NCBI RefSeq assembly: GCF_035440685.1
Contig: NZ_DAORMW010000007.1
Direction: 5' to 3' (one strand)
Source: Accumulibacter appositus
Lineage (GTDB): Bacteria; Pseudomonadota; Gammaproteobacteria; Burkholderiales; Rhodocyclaceae
Length of the DNA: 64,000 nt
The first letter of the stretch is position 1, and each line of letters starts with the position of its first letter. The notes below the pieces were generated by a model that made no database searches, had not been told where the DNA came from, and worked only from the letters and a program-made list of their open reading frames with translations. Of the stretch, positions 8,673 to 16,855 are shown one piece after another. Both the position numbers and the translations under genes were made by a program.

Positions 8673-10186
8673 ACGCCCACGCGCCGATCCTGCCGATTCT
8701 TATTCCCATGGCAGCCGCCCTGCTGCAGATGGCTTCCGGTCGCGTCTCGTTCCAGCGTGCGGTTGGCTTGCTGGCTAGCGCGCTGCTGGTGTTCGTCACC
8801 GGCTGGCTGACGCTGCTCGCCGACGATGGCCTGCTGCGGGTGTACGCGCTGGGCGACTGGCCGGCACCTTTCGGCATCGTGCTGGTCGTCGATCGGCTGG
8901 CCGCAGCCATGACCCTGCTTACCGCCATCCTCGGCTTCCTGGTCCTGCTCTACGCGAGCGCCGGCTTTGACGAGACGGGGATTCATTTCCATCCCTTGTT
9001 CCAGTTTCAGCTGCTCGGCTTGCTCGGCGCCTTTCTCACCGGCGACCTGTTCAATCTCTTCGTCTTCTTCGAGATCATGCTCCTCGCTTCCTACGTGCTG
9101 CTGGCGCACGGAGGCGGCCTGGCCCGCACGCGCGCCGGTATCAGCTACGTGGTTCTCAATCTGGTCGGCTCGGCCCTTTTCCTGATTGCGCTGGGATTGA
9201 TCTACGGCACGCTGGGCACGCTGAATCTGGCCGATGTGGCGCGCGCCCTGACCGTGCCTGGCCACGATCACGCGCTCGCCCGCCTGGCGTTCGCCCTGTT
9301 GATAACCGTCTTCGCCCTAAAGGCCGGACTGCTGCCGCTATCCTTCTGGCTACCACACACCTATGGCGCAGCCGGCGCACCGGTCGCCGCGCTCTTCGCG
9401 ATCATGACCAAGGTCGGCATCGTCGCCATCCTGCGCGTGCAGGCCATCGCCCTGGAGCCGGTGATGCCCGACCTTCTCGACAACTGGTTGACCACCCTGG
9501 CCCTGGCCACCGTCGCCTTCGCCGCACTCGGCGCGCTGGCGGCCACCCGCCTGCAGGCGCTCGTGGCGTGGCTGGTCCTGCTGTCGGCCGGCACCCTGCT
9601 GGTGACCCCCGCGCAGGCCAACAGCGAAGTCACCGCCGCAGCGCTCTACTATCTACTGCAGTCGACGCTTGCCGGCGCCGCTTTCTTCCTGCTTGCCGGC
9701 CTGATCGCCGAGCAGCGCGGCAAGGCCGCCGACCAGTTCGTGGCCGGCCCGCCACTGCGTGCCACTTGGCTGAAAATTGCCTTCCTGTTGGTGGCAACAA
9801 CAGCCGCCGCCCTGCCGCCGTTCTCGGGCTTCGTCGGTAAACTGATGCTGCTGACCAGCACTCGCGATGTCGAAGCGGCAACGGCCATCTGGGTGGTAGT
9901 GCTGGTCTCGGGCTTCATCGTCATGGCTGCACTGGCGCGTGACGGCTGCTATCTGATCTGGAAACACAAGACGGCGGCGAGATCCCTGCCGGGCGCGCCC
10001 GTCGGCTGGCAACGTGCAACGGCGACTGCGTTGCTGATCGCTGCCGGACCGCTACTGGCAATCGCTGCACACCCCCTGTCGAATTACGCCGCGCGCACGG
10101 CCGCCCAATTGCATGCACCTGGCGTCTACGTGGCGGGTGTCCTCGGAGCAGGCGCAATCACCACTGGCCACGAGGAAAGACCATGA
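8669..10186 (+). CDS. mrpD: Mrp antiporter subunit D (NuoM/N-like)
   Basis: A 505-residue antiporter-like subunit with about 14 predicted membrane helices. Key features are FNLFVFFEIMLLASYVLLA, which carries the conserved glutamate of the transmembrane proton path, LKAGLLPLSFWLPHTY with the conserved lysine, and AIMTKVG. It is paralogous to the N-terminal part of MrpA. Both ends overlap neighbours by 4 bp (ATGA with mrpC and with mrpE), consistent with equimolar synthesis of the membrane complex. Confidence 0.93.
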   Translation: MNAHAPILPILIPMAAALLQMASGRVSFQRAVGLLASALLVFVTGWLTLLADDGLLRVYALGDWPAPFGIVLVVDRLAAAMTLLTAILGFLVLLYASAGFDETGIHFHPLFQFQLLGLLGAFLTGDLFNLFVFFEIMLLASYVLLAHGGGLARTRAGISYVVLNLVGSALFLIALGLIYGTLGTLNLADVARALTVPGHDHALARLAFALLITVFALKAGLLPLSFWLPHTYGAAGAPVAALFAIMTKVGIVAILRVQAIALEPVMPDLLDNWLTTLALATVAFAALGALAATRLQALVAWLVLLSAGTLLVTPAQANSEVTAAALYYLLQSTLAGAAFFLLAGLIAEQRGKAADQFVAGPPLRATWLKIAFLLVATTAAALPPFSGFVGKLMLLTSTRDVEAATAIWVVVLVSGFIVMAALARDGCYLIWKHKTAARSLPGAPVGWQRATATALLIAAGPLLAIAAHPLSNYAARTAAQLHAPGVYVAGVLGAGAITTGHEERP

Positions 10187-10674
10187 TGCGCGCTGTCCTG
10201 CCACTGCCGCGCGTGTCGCTGATGGTCTTTGTGCTGTGGGCGGTGATCACCAACGCCGCATCGTTCGGCCTGCTCGTGCTCGGCGCCATACTGGCGATCG
10301 TCATCCCCTTGCTGAGCCGCAATTTCTGGCCAACTCCCCGGCCCCTCCTTCGTCCCTGGCGCGGTCTGCGCTTTTTGGGCCTCTTCGCACTCGACATCAT
10401 CACCGCCAACTGGCGCGTTGCGCGCCAGATCATCGGGCCCCTGCACCGACTAGCACCGGCGTTCGTCGAAGTTCCACTCGATCTGCGCGACCCGTTCATC
10501 GCCACCCTGCTTGGCAGCATCGTATCCTTGACCCCGGGAACAGTGTCTATTCACGTCGACCAGCAGCGCTGGGTGCTGCTCGTACACGCCCTCGACGCGC
10601 CCGATCCGCAGGCACTGATAGACGAGATCAAGGAGCGTTACGAGCGGGCGCTGAAGGAGATTTTTGCATGCTGA
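10183..10674 (+). CDS. mrpE: Mrp antiporter subunit E
   Basis: A 163-residue subunit with an N-terminal pair of membrane helices, the FALDIITANWRVARQI segment typical of MrpE, and a soluble C-terminal domain (SLTPGTVSIHVD; EIKERYERALKEI). Two ATG codons stand in tandem at the start; the first overlaps the mrpD stop. Its end overlaps mrpF by 7 bp. Confidence 0.92.
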   Translation: MMRAVLPLPRVSLMVFVLWAVITNAASFGLLVLGAILAIVIPLLSRNFWPTPRPLLRPWRGLRFLGLFALDIITANWRVARQIIGPLHRLAPAFVEVPLDLRDPFIATLLGSIVSLTPGTVSIHVDQQRWVLLVHALDAPDPQALIDEIKERYERALKEIFAC

Positions 10675-10937
10675 ATGCCGCCATCGAAATCGCTTTCGTC
10701 CTGATTGCCGCCGCCTTGGCGCTGAATCTCTATCGCCTTCTCATCGGGCCGGATACCACCGATCGCATCCTGGCTCTCGACACCCTCGGCATCAACAGCA
10801 TCGCGCTCCTGGTGCTCTACGGAGTCAGCAAGAACAGCACCGCCTACTTCGAGGTGGCACTCCTGCTCGCCCTGCTTGGCTTCGTCGGCACCGTCGCGCT
10901 GTGCAAGTTTCTCCTGCGTGGAGACATCAGCGAATGA
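10668..10937 (+). CDS. mrpF: Mrp antiporter subunit F
   Basis: An 89-residue protein with three membrane helices. The family signature NLYRLLIGPDTTDRILALD is present after helix 1, followed by GINSIALLVLYG. The ATG lies inside the end of mrpE, after GAAGGAG, and the frame open upstream of it is only read-through of mrpE antisense-like codons. The end overlaps mrpG as ATGA. Confidence 0.93.
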   Translation: MLNAAIEIAFVLIAAALALNLYRLLIGPDTTDRILALDTLGINSIALLVLYGVSKNSTAYFEVALLLALLGFVGTVALCKFLLRGDISE

Positions 10938-11284
10938 GCACCGCCACCGAACTCATCATCTCGACGCTGATCGTTCTCGGCGCGCTTTTCGTTCTCCTCG
11001 GCTCGGTGGGCCTCGCCCGACTCCCGGATTTCTTCATGCGTCTGCACGGCCCGACCAAGGCCACGACCATGGGGGTCGGCGCAACCCTGCTCGCTTCGGC
11101 GATCTTCTTTTCGGTACAGGACCGCGGCGTCAGCCTGCACGAGCTGGCTCCTTTGTTCTTCCTGTTCATCACCGCGCCAGTAACAGCACACCTGCTCGCG
11201 AAAGCAGCGCTGCACCGAAAATCGAGCGGCGACACTTCCGGGCAGGCAGCGCAGGCAAGCGAGCACGAGCCGGGACAGCACTGA
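10934..11284 (+). CDS. mrpG: Mrp antiporter subunit G
   Basis: A 116-residue last subunit of the Mrp complex with three membrane helices. It shows the MrpG signature GLARLPDFFMRLHGPTKATT followed by GVGATLLAS, then PLFFLFITAPVTAHLLAKA. The polar tail of about 25 residues is variable in the family. With this gene all seven Mrp functions (A/B fused, C, D, E, F, G) are present and apparently intact. Confidence 0.93.
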   Translation: MSTATELIISTLIVLGALFVLLGSVGLARLPDFFMRLHGPTKATTMGVGATLLASAIFFSVQDRGVSLHELAPLFFLFITAPVTAHLLAKAALHRKSSGDTSGQAAQASEHEPGQH

Positions 11285-11335
11285 AAGACATCCGCTGCAG
11301 CGTAGCGGGCAATCACGGAAGCTGCGCCCTCCTGT

Positions 11336-12247
11336 TCACCGGAACTGGGAGTGCGACGTAAGTACTCCCTTGCGCGCATTGTCGCTGACCGCCTGCGCGG
11401 CGGGGTGGGTCAAGCGCCGCTCGGCTGAAATGAGGAAAAACCGCTCGCGAATCTCCTCCGTTTCGCCGAGTTTGACGAGCTTGTAGTGTGCTGTCACGTC
11501 CGGGACGCTGGCGGTCGGTATGACAAACATCCCGGCACCGGCTTCGCCGAAGACCTTCATCAAGGCGCTGTCGTCGAATTCGCCAACAATACGCACACGC
11601 TTCCCCTGCCGTTCCAGCCAGCGCGGCAGGGTACGATGAAGGGCGCTATCGCGCCCGGGGAGCAGCAGCGGTGCGCCATCCAGGCAATCCGGGAAGCCGC
11701 CCGTCAGTCGCGCCGCCAACTCGGGAGCAGCCATGAAAGCCACCCCCGAGTCACCGAGCGGATGGCTGTAGCCCTTGATTACCGTGCCCGGGGGCATGGG
11801 GCGGTCGGCCAGCACCATGTCGAGACGATGGATCGCCAGGTCGGCCAGCAGGCTTTCTAGCCGGTCCTCCTGACAAATCAGACGCACTGGCGTCGGCAGG
11901 CACAGCACTGGCGCCAGCAGGCGATGGGCGACGAATTTCGGCACGACGTCGCCAATGCCGACCCGGAAGGTGATGAAGCGCTCCTCGGCGCCATTCTTCA
12001 GCAGGTCCTCCAGTTCGGCCCCGGTCTGGAAGATCTCCTCAGCGTAAGAGAACGCCAATCTTCCCGCTTTGGTCAGTTCCAGCCGGCGCCCGACGCGCCG
12101 GAACAGCGCCACGCCGAGCCGCTCCTCGAACTGGGAAATTTGCCCGGAGAGCGTCTGCGGCGTCAGATGCAGGCGTTCGGCCGCGCGCGTGACACCGCCC
12201 GAACTGGCGACACTGACGAAGTAATGCAAGTGCTTGTAGTTCAGCAT
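11336..12247 (-). CDS. nhaR: LysR-family regulator of the NhaR type
   Basis: A 303-residue LysR-type regulator. The N-terminal winged helix-turn-helix covers about 1-60 (MLNYKHLHYFVSVASSGGVTR starts it; LTPQTLSGQISQFEERLG is the recognition region). The effector domain resembles E. coli NhaR rather than other LysR members: RLDMVLADRPMPPG, LLLPGRDSALHRTLPRWLE, GEFDDSALMKVFGEAG and AERRLTHPA all have close counterparts there. NhaR activates sodium-responsive genes. Here it is convergent with the Mrp antiporter operon rather than next to nhaA, so control of mrp is a reasonable inference. Alternative: a related LysR protein with another inducer. Confidence 0.85.
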   Translation of the reverse strand: MLNYKHLHYFVSVASSGGVTRAAERLHLTPQTLSGQISQFEERLGVALFRRVGRRLELTKAGRLAFSYAEEIFQTGAELEDLLKNGAEERFITFRVGIGDVVPKFVAHRLLAPVLCLPTPVRLICQEDRLESLLADLAIHRLDMVLADRPMPPGTVIKGYSHPLGDSGVAFMAAPELAARLTGGFPDCLDGAPLLLPGRDSALHRTLPRWLERQGKRVRIVGEFDDSALMKVFGEAGAGMFVIPTASVPDVTAHYKLVKLGETEEIRERFFLISAERRLTHPAAQAVSDNARKGVLTSHSQFR

Positions 12248-12263
12248 GCCACGCCCCTTCCAA

Positions 12264-12317
12264 TTGTTCGCATTTTTCGATCATAACGCATATTCATGCC
12301 TGCTTGTATCGAACAAT
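12264..12317. promoter_or_regulatory. Nested inverted repeats between divergent nhaR and hpf-like genes
   Basis: ATTGTTCG (12264-12271) and CGAACAAT (12310-12317) form a perfect 8-bp inverted pair 38 bp apart; inside it TTCGAT (12276-12281) pairs with ATCGAA (12308-12313). The stretch is AT-rich against its surroundings and lies just upstream of nhaR, where LysR regulators usually bind to control themselves and a divergent gene. Confidence 0.4.
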
Positions 12318-12368
12318 CAACGGGCCAATAATAGGCCTGTCGTCTTCCAATCCAGCCCGAGGAACGCC

Positions 12369-12725
12369 ATGAACCTGAAGATCCAAGCTCCAGACTTCCC
12401 GCTGACCGATGGGCTGCGTCAGCACGTGAGCTTGCGCCTCGCACACGCCCTCAACAATGGCCGGGACGTCGTCACGCGCATCGTCGTGCACCTTTCCGAC
12501 GTCAATGGCCTGCGCGGCGGCGAAGACAAGTGCTGCAGTATCGAAGTGCGCCTTAAGGGCGCTCCGGCCCTGATCGTCGAGGATATCCAGACCGACCTTT
12601 ACCTGGCCATCGACCGCGCCAGCGAACGCATCGGCCGCGCGCTCGACCGCCACTTGGCGCGGCAACGCGATTTCCCCATGGTTTCAAGCTCGCGGCCAGA
12701 GCCGTTCAGCGAGGAAACGCCATGA
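12369..12725 (+). CDS. HPF/RaiA-like ribosome hibernation protein
   Basis: A 118-residue protein of the sigma54-modulation / S30AE family, which binds the small ribosomal subunit and silences idle ribosomes. The start ATG 12369 has GAGGAA about 6 nt upstream. It begins with a beta strand (MNLKIQAPDFPLTDGLRQHV) and has the second helix typical of the fold (YLAIDRASERIGRALDRHL). The central basic and glycine part (HLSDVNGLRGGEDKCCSIEV) resembles a subgroup of short HPF homologues rather than classical Hpf, so it may not be the main hibernation factor. It is divergent from nhaR and its stop overlaps a possible small ORF leading to the P-loop gene. Confidence 0.75.
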   Translation: MNLKIQAPDFPLTDGLRQHVSLRLAHALNNGRDVVTRIVVHLSDVNGLRGGEDKCCSIEVRLKGAPALIVEDIQTDLYLAIDRASERIGRALDRHLARQRDFPMVSSSRPEPFSEETP

Positions 12726-12826
12726 AGCGTCCTGTCACAACAATCAGTAGCCGCGATTTCCGCGGCGATCGTCGTGCGGCGAATACCGCACAAGGCCCCA
12801 TCAGGCCTCTGAATTTGTTGGATTGA
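12722..12826 (+). CDS. Possible 34-residue small ORF coupled to the hpf-like gene
   Basis: ATG at 12722 overlaps the hpf-like stop as ATGA and the frame runs 34 codons to TGA at 12824, 21 bp before the P-loop gene. The product would be basic in the first half (KRP, RDFRGDRR) and end in GPIRPLNLLD. Only position and overlap support it; no homology is recognised, and it could be a leader of the downstream gene. Confidence 0.3.
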   Translation: MKRPVTTISSRDFRGDRRAANTAQGPIRPLNLLD

Positions 12827-12847
12827 TTCTTGCAGGAGTAGATTTCT

Positions 12848-14740
12848 ATGAGCAAAGTTAACCTGGGCTTCCAGATACCCTTGTCGGTGCAGGAAATTCT
12901 CGACGTTTGTCCGAAATTCACCGTCGCCAGTACCTGGCAACAGCTGTACGAACTGGCGACCTGCGACGCTGTGAATGGCGTCCATGAGGTGGCTTACGAA
13001 GTGCCTGGCCGGGGCCGTGTGCTGGAAGCCAAGGTGTGCCGGGTCAAGAACGGTATCGCGGCCAATTACGTCGAGCCTTACATGCGTCGCCGTGATCCCG
13101 ATTGCATGGTCATCGCCGACGACCTGCCAACCGACAAACCACGCTTCGAGAATCAGTACGGCGAGTCCTTCGAGCCTTTGCGTGCGGAAACCTTCGCCTG
13201 GCTGAAAACCCAGGAACTGGCGGTGTTTCCCTTCATCGCAGGGGTTCCCGGGATGGGTATGGATGCCCTGGTGGTGGCGCCAGCCAACGCCGGCTTCTTC
13301 GCTCTCGGCCTGGCCTTGCTACAGGGAATTCTCGACGAAAAGACCTTGTCGCCGGACTTCGACCCGAAGGCGGTGATCTTCGTTGCGCCACCATTTCGCC
13401 ATACCCATTTCAAAGGCAAACAGATGGTGGTGCACAACCGCCGTCCTGGCCGGCACGAATTGTTCAGCTACAACCTCTATCCGGGCCCGAGTGCCAAGAA
13501 AGGCATCTACGGCGTCCTGCTGGCTCTCGGCGAACGCGAGCACTGGTTGACCGCGCATTGCGCGACCGTACAGATCATCACGCCCTACGCGAACAAACTG
13601 TGCATCATGCACGAAGGCGCCAGTGGTGGCGGCAAGAGCGAAATCCTCGAACAGGTCCATCGCCAGAAAGACGGTGCCCTGCTGCTCGGTACCAATGTGC
13701 TGTCGGGAGAACGCCGCACCCTGTTGCTGCCGCACAATTGCGAGCTGCGTGCTGTCACCGACGACATGGCCTTGTGCCATCCCTCGCTGGGCAAGCACGA
13801 CGGACGTCTGGCCTTGATCGATGCCGAACAGGGCTGGTTCGTTCGCGTCAATCACATCACCCACTATGGAACCGACCCCAACCTCGAGAAGATGACCATC
13901 CATCCAACCGAGCCGCTGTTGTTCCTCAACATTGATGCCCACCCTGGCAGCACCGCACTGATCTGGGAACACATCGAGGACGAGCCCGGCAAGCCATGCC
14001 CGAACCCGCGCGTGGTTGTCCCGCGCAAGGCGGTGCCCGGCGTCTATCAAGGTGCGGTGAGTGTGGACATCCGCAGTTTCGGCGTGCGTTGCCCACCGAA
14101 CACGGCCGACCAACCCACCTATGGCATCGTCGGTCTCTTCCATCTGCTGCCACCCGCGCTGGCCTGGCTGTGGCGGCTGGTGGCGCCGCGTGGGCATGCC
14201 AATCCAAGCATCGTGGCTACCGAAGGCATGACTTCGGAAGGCGTCGGTTCCTACTGGCCGTTCGCTACCGGGCGCATGGTCGATCAGGCCAACCTGCTGC
14301 TCGATCAGATCGTCGCCACGCCGCGCATGAAGTACATCCTGTGTCCGAATCAGCACGTCGGCGCGTGGGAGACCGGCTTCATGCCGCAATGGATCGCCCG
14401 CGAGTATCTGGCCCGGCGTGGTGGCGCCCGCTTCTCGCAAGAACAGGTCACCCCCTCGCGCTGTCCCTTGCTTGGCTTCGCGATGAAGAGCGTGGTCGTC
14501 GAGGGGCAGACGATTCCGGGAATTTTCCTGCGCGTCGAAACCCAGCCAGAGGTCGGCAAGTCCGCCTATGACGCCGGCGCGCTGCTGCTGACCGAGTTCT
14601 TCCAGAGCGAACTGAAGCAGTTTCTGGAAGCTGATCTCAACCCCCTCGGCCGCCAAATTATCGAGTGTTGCCTGGCCGGCGGTTCTGTCGAGGACTACGT
14701 GGCTCTGCTGCCGATTGCGGTGCTGGACGAAGACGACTAA
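12848..14740 (+). CDS. DUF4914-like protein with PEPCK-type P-loop
   Basis: A 630-residue cytoplasmic protein that I place in the DUF4914 group, whose biochemical role is not established. A P-loop at residues 257-264 (EGASGGGKSE) is followed about 45 residues later by TDDMALCHP, an acidic pair in the position of a Mg-binding loop, and later by GVGSYWPFATGRM. This arrangement resembles the phosphoenolpyruvate carboxykinase / HPr kinase fold. The start is clear, with AGGAG 9 nt before the ATG. It lies downstream of an HPF-like gene, which recalls the betaproteobacterial hpf-hprK neighbourhood, but no HPr or PTS gene is nearby. A kinase or a nucleotide-dependent sensor are both possible. Confidence 0.7.
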   Translation: MSKVNLGFQIPLSVQEILDVCPKFTVASTWQQLYELATCDAVNGVHEVAYEVPGRGRVLEAKVCRVKNGIAANYVEPYMRRRDPDCMVIADDLPTDKPRFENQYGESFEPLRAETFAWLKTQELAVFPFIAGVPGMGMDALVVAPANAGFFALGLALLQGILDEKTLSPDFDPKAVIFVAPPFRHTHFKGKQMVVHNRRPGRHELFSYNLYPGPSAKKGIYGVLLALGEREHWLTAHCATVQIITPYANKLCIMHEGASGGGKSEILEQVHRQKDGALLLGTNVLSGERRTLLLPHNCELRAVTDDMALCHPSLGKHDGRLALIDAEQGWFVRVNHITHYGTDPNLEKMTIHPTEPLLFLNIDAHPGSTALIWEHIEDEPGKPCPNPRVVVPRKAVPGVYQGAVSVDIRSFGVRCPPNTADQPTYGIVGLFHLLPPALAWLWRLVAPRGHANPSIVATEGMTSEGVGSYWPFATGRMVDQANLLLDQIVATPRMKYILCPNQHVGAWETGFMPQWIAREYLARRGGARFSQEQVTPSRCPLLGFAMKSVVVEGQTIPGIFLRVETQPEVGKSAYDAGALLLTEFFQSELKQFLEADLNPLGRQIIECCLAGGSVEDYVALLPIAVLDEDD

Positions 14741-14765
14741 CGGTCCTCACTTCCATGATTGGGGC
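14740..14765 (+). repeat. Partial copy of the dispersed repeat (third copy)
   Basis: Starts on the last base of the P-loop gene stop codon. ACGGTCCTCACTTCCATGAT and the following GGGG agree with the repeat end at 40983-41014 at roughly 20 of 24 positions. Only this end block is present. Confidence 0.5.
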
Positions 14766-14807
14766 GTCACGGCGGTGATGACCGTTCGCGTTGGCCTCCT
14801 CTGCAAA

Positions 14808-14854
14808 CTGCTCATGAAACCCAGCTTGCCACAGCTGCCGGGTTTCATGAGCAG
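14808..14854. repeat. Perfect 15-bp inverted repeat, possible terminator
   Basis: CTGCTCATGAAACCC at 14808-14822 and its exact complement at 14840-14854, with a 17-nt loop. It could end transcription of the P-loop gene, although no T-run follows. The right arm (GGGTTTCATGAGCAG) resembles the GGCTTTCATGATCGG core of the dispersed repeat, so it may be a derivative of that element. The rest of the 292-bp gap to the next gene holds nothing I recognise. Confidence 0.6.
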
Positions 14855-15032
14855 CCACCGTTTACGCAGCGAGCATCGTGCAAAAAATGACGCACAGCTG
14901 CAACAAGGGGCTGCAGAATGATCGCTATCCTTATTTCGCCGATCGACCACATCGGCACTTGGTACAGAATGCGCCTGTCGTCGCGACGATACTCGGAGCC
15001 TGCCGAACTTTCCCACCCCACGAGATCCGCCA

Positions 15033-15608
15033 ATGAAACTGTTTTCATCCCTCTATCGCCGGGCCATGATCTGGTCCCGTCATCCGCACGCCCCCTGGTA
15101 CCTGGGCGGCATGAGTTTTGCTGAGTCCTCGTTCTTCCCGATCCCCCCGGACGTGATGCTGGCGCCGATGTGCCTCGCGCAACCGCAACGGGCGTGGCGT
15201 CTCGCCCTCCTGACCACGCTGGCCTCGGTGGCAGGCGGTCTCTTCGGCTATGCGATCGGCCACTTCGCCATCGACGCGGTGCTGCCCTGGTTGCAGGAAA
15301 GCCGTTACTGGCCAGCCTATCAGACGGCAGTCGAGTGGTTCGAACGCTGGGGCTTCTGGGCGGTGTTCATCGCCGGCTTCTCGCCAATTCCCTACAAGGT
15401 GTTCACCATCGCCGCTGGCGCCCTGTCGCTGGCCCTGTTGCCTTTCGCCGTCGCTTCGCTGATCGGGCGCGGTGCGCGTTTCTTCCTCGTCGCCGGGCTG
15501 ATGGCCTGGGGCGGCGCGCGCATGGAAGCGGCCCTGCACCAGTACATGGACCGCCTCGGTTGGGCAACGCTTACGCTGCTGGCGCTGGCCTATCTGGTAT
15601 ATCGCTGA
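15033..15608 (+). CDS. YqaA-type DedA/SNARE-associated membrane protein
   Basis: A 191-residue inner-membrane protein of the short YqaA branch of the DedA superfamily, thought to take part in lipid translocation or membrane homeostasis. Family features are SFAESSFFPIPPDVMLAPM near residues 28-45, GGLFGYAIGHFAIDAVLPWL, and FIAGFSPIPYKVFTIAAGAL with the conserved F-P-Y-K, followed by two C-terminal helices. It starts a run of short-spaced genes toward htpX (next ORF 7-20 bp away). Confidence 0.85.
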   Translation: MKLFSSLYRRAMIWSRHPHAPWYLGGMSFAESSFFPIPPDVMLAPMCLAQPQRAWRLALLTTLASVAGGLFGYAIGHFAIDAVLPWLQESRYWPAYQTAVEWFERWGFWAVFIAGFSPIPYKVFTIAAGALSLALLPFAVASLIGRGARFFLVAGLMAWGGARMEAALHQYMDRLGWATLTLLALAYLVYR

Positions 15609-15627
15609 AACGACCGTGAGCACGAGC

Positions 15628-15825
15628 ATGAATGACCACCCGGCAAGCGACGCACGCCGGCAGCTGCGCGCCCGGGTCGAGCAGCTGCACCTGCAGAACG
15701 TCATCATCGCTCTGATCCTGCGCAATGCCGCCTTGCCGGGCCTGCAAACCTCGGCCAGCGCGATGGCAGCGAGCGACTTTCTCGAAACCCCGTCGTCAGA
15801 TTCCATCACCAAGGAGAACCCATGA
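15628..15825 (+). CDS. Small protein upstream of htpX, unknown function
   Basis: A 65-residue ORF from ATG 15628, or 69 residues from GTG 15616. It has a charged N-terminal helix (DARRQLRARVEQLHLQNVIIALILR) that looks like a short coiled coil or amphipathic helix and a serine-rich tail. Its TGA overlaps the htpX ATG (ATGA), and an AAGGAG just before the htpX start lies within its last codons. Coupling to htpX supports real translation; no family recognised. Confidence 0.5.
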   Translation: MNDHPASDARRQLRARVEQLHLQNVIIALILRNAALPGLQTSASAMAASDFLETPSSDSITKENP

Positions 15826-16706
15826 AACGCATCTTCCTCTTCCTGGCCACCAACATGGCCATTGTGCTGGTGCTGTCGGTCAGCATGCGCCTCCTGGGCG
15901 TCGAACCCTACCTTAATGCCAACGGCCTGAATCTGACCGCGCTGCTGATCTTTGCCGCGGTCATGGGTTTCGGTGGCTCCTTTATCTCGCTCGCCATTTC
16001 CAAGTGGTCGGCGAAAAAGGCGATGGGCGTGCAGTTGATCGAAACGCCGACCAACTCGACCGAATCCTGGCTGCTGGAAACGGTACGTACATACTCCGCC
16101 AAAGCCGGCATCAAAATGCCCGAGGTGGGCATTTTCGACACCCCCGAGGTCAACGCCTTCGCCACGGGCATGAGCAGGAACAGCTCCCTGGTCGCAGTTT
16201 CCAGCGGCCTCTTGCGGCAAATGTCGAAGCGTGAAGCCGAAGCCGTCGTCGGTCACGAAATCGCCCACATCGCCAACGGCGACATGGTGACGCTGGCGCT
16301 GATCCAGGGCGTGGTAAACACCTTCGTCATGTTCCTGTCGCGCGTCATCGGCCACCTGGTCGATCGCGTCGTGTTCAAGACCGAGCGCGGCCAAGGGCCG
16401 GCCTTCTTCGTCACCATGATCGTCGCCGAACTGGTGCTCGGCGTTCTTGCTTCGATCATCGTCATGTGGTTCTCGCGCCAGCGTGAATTCCGCGCCGACC
16501 AGGGCGGCGCCACCCTCGCCGGGCGACAGCACATGATCGCCGCGCTGGAACGGCTGAACTCGCAGCATCCCGCACCCCTGCCGGAAAAAATGGCCGCCTT
16601 CGGCATCAGCGGTGGTGATGGCGGCGGCATCAAGCGCCTATTCATGACCCACCCACCGCTGACGGAACGTATCGCGGCGCTGCGCAACACTGCGGGACAT
16701 GGATGA
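15822..16706 (+). CDS. htpX: Membrane zinc metalloprotease HtpX
   Basis: A 294-residue M48B protease that degrades misfolded inner-membrane proteins together with FtsH. Two N-terminal membrane helices (about 3-25 and 35-55) precede the catalytic domain. The zinc motif HEIAH is at 145-149 (VVGHEIAHIANGDMV), and the third ligand is the glutamate in RQREFRADQGGA. Two more hydrophobic segments lie between the two zinc elements. The C-terminus ends in FMTHPPLTERIAALR, as in other HtpX proteins. AAGGAG 6 nt before the ATG gives a strong start. Confidence 0.95.
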   Translation: MKRIFLFLATNMAIVLVLSVSMRLLGVEPYLNANGLNLTALLIFAAVMGFGGSFISLAISKWSAKKAMGVQLIETPTNSTESWLLETVRTYSAKAGIKMPEVGIFDTPEVNAFATGMSRNSSLVAVSSGLLRQMSKREAEAVVGHEIAHIANGDMVTLALIQGVVNTFVMFLSRVIGHLVDRVVFKTERGQGPAFFVTMIVAELVLGVLASIIVMWFSRQREFRADQGGATLAGRQHMIAALERLNSQHPAPLPEKMAAFGISGGDGGGIKRLFMTHPPLTERIAALRNTAGHG

Positions 16707-16855
16707 AGCTGCTCGCGAACACCATACTGCCTGCGTTTCAGTCGTGCTGCGCGCCCGGCGCTCGGAAGACGAATCTGCGGAGAAAACTCACAGGCTGAGT
16801 TGAGCTTGCAGTCCGAAGCAATCTGGCAGTCCGGCGCATTCTCTTGAGGTGATTT

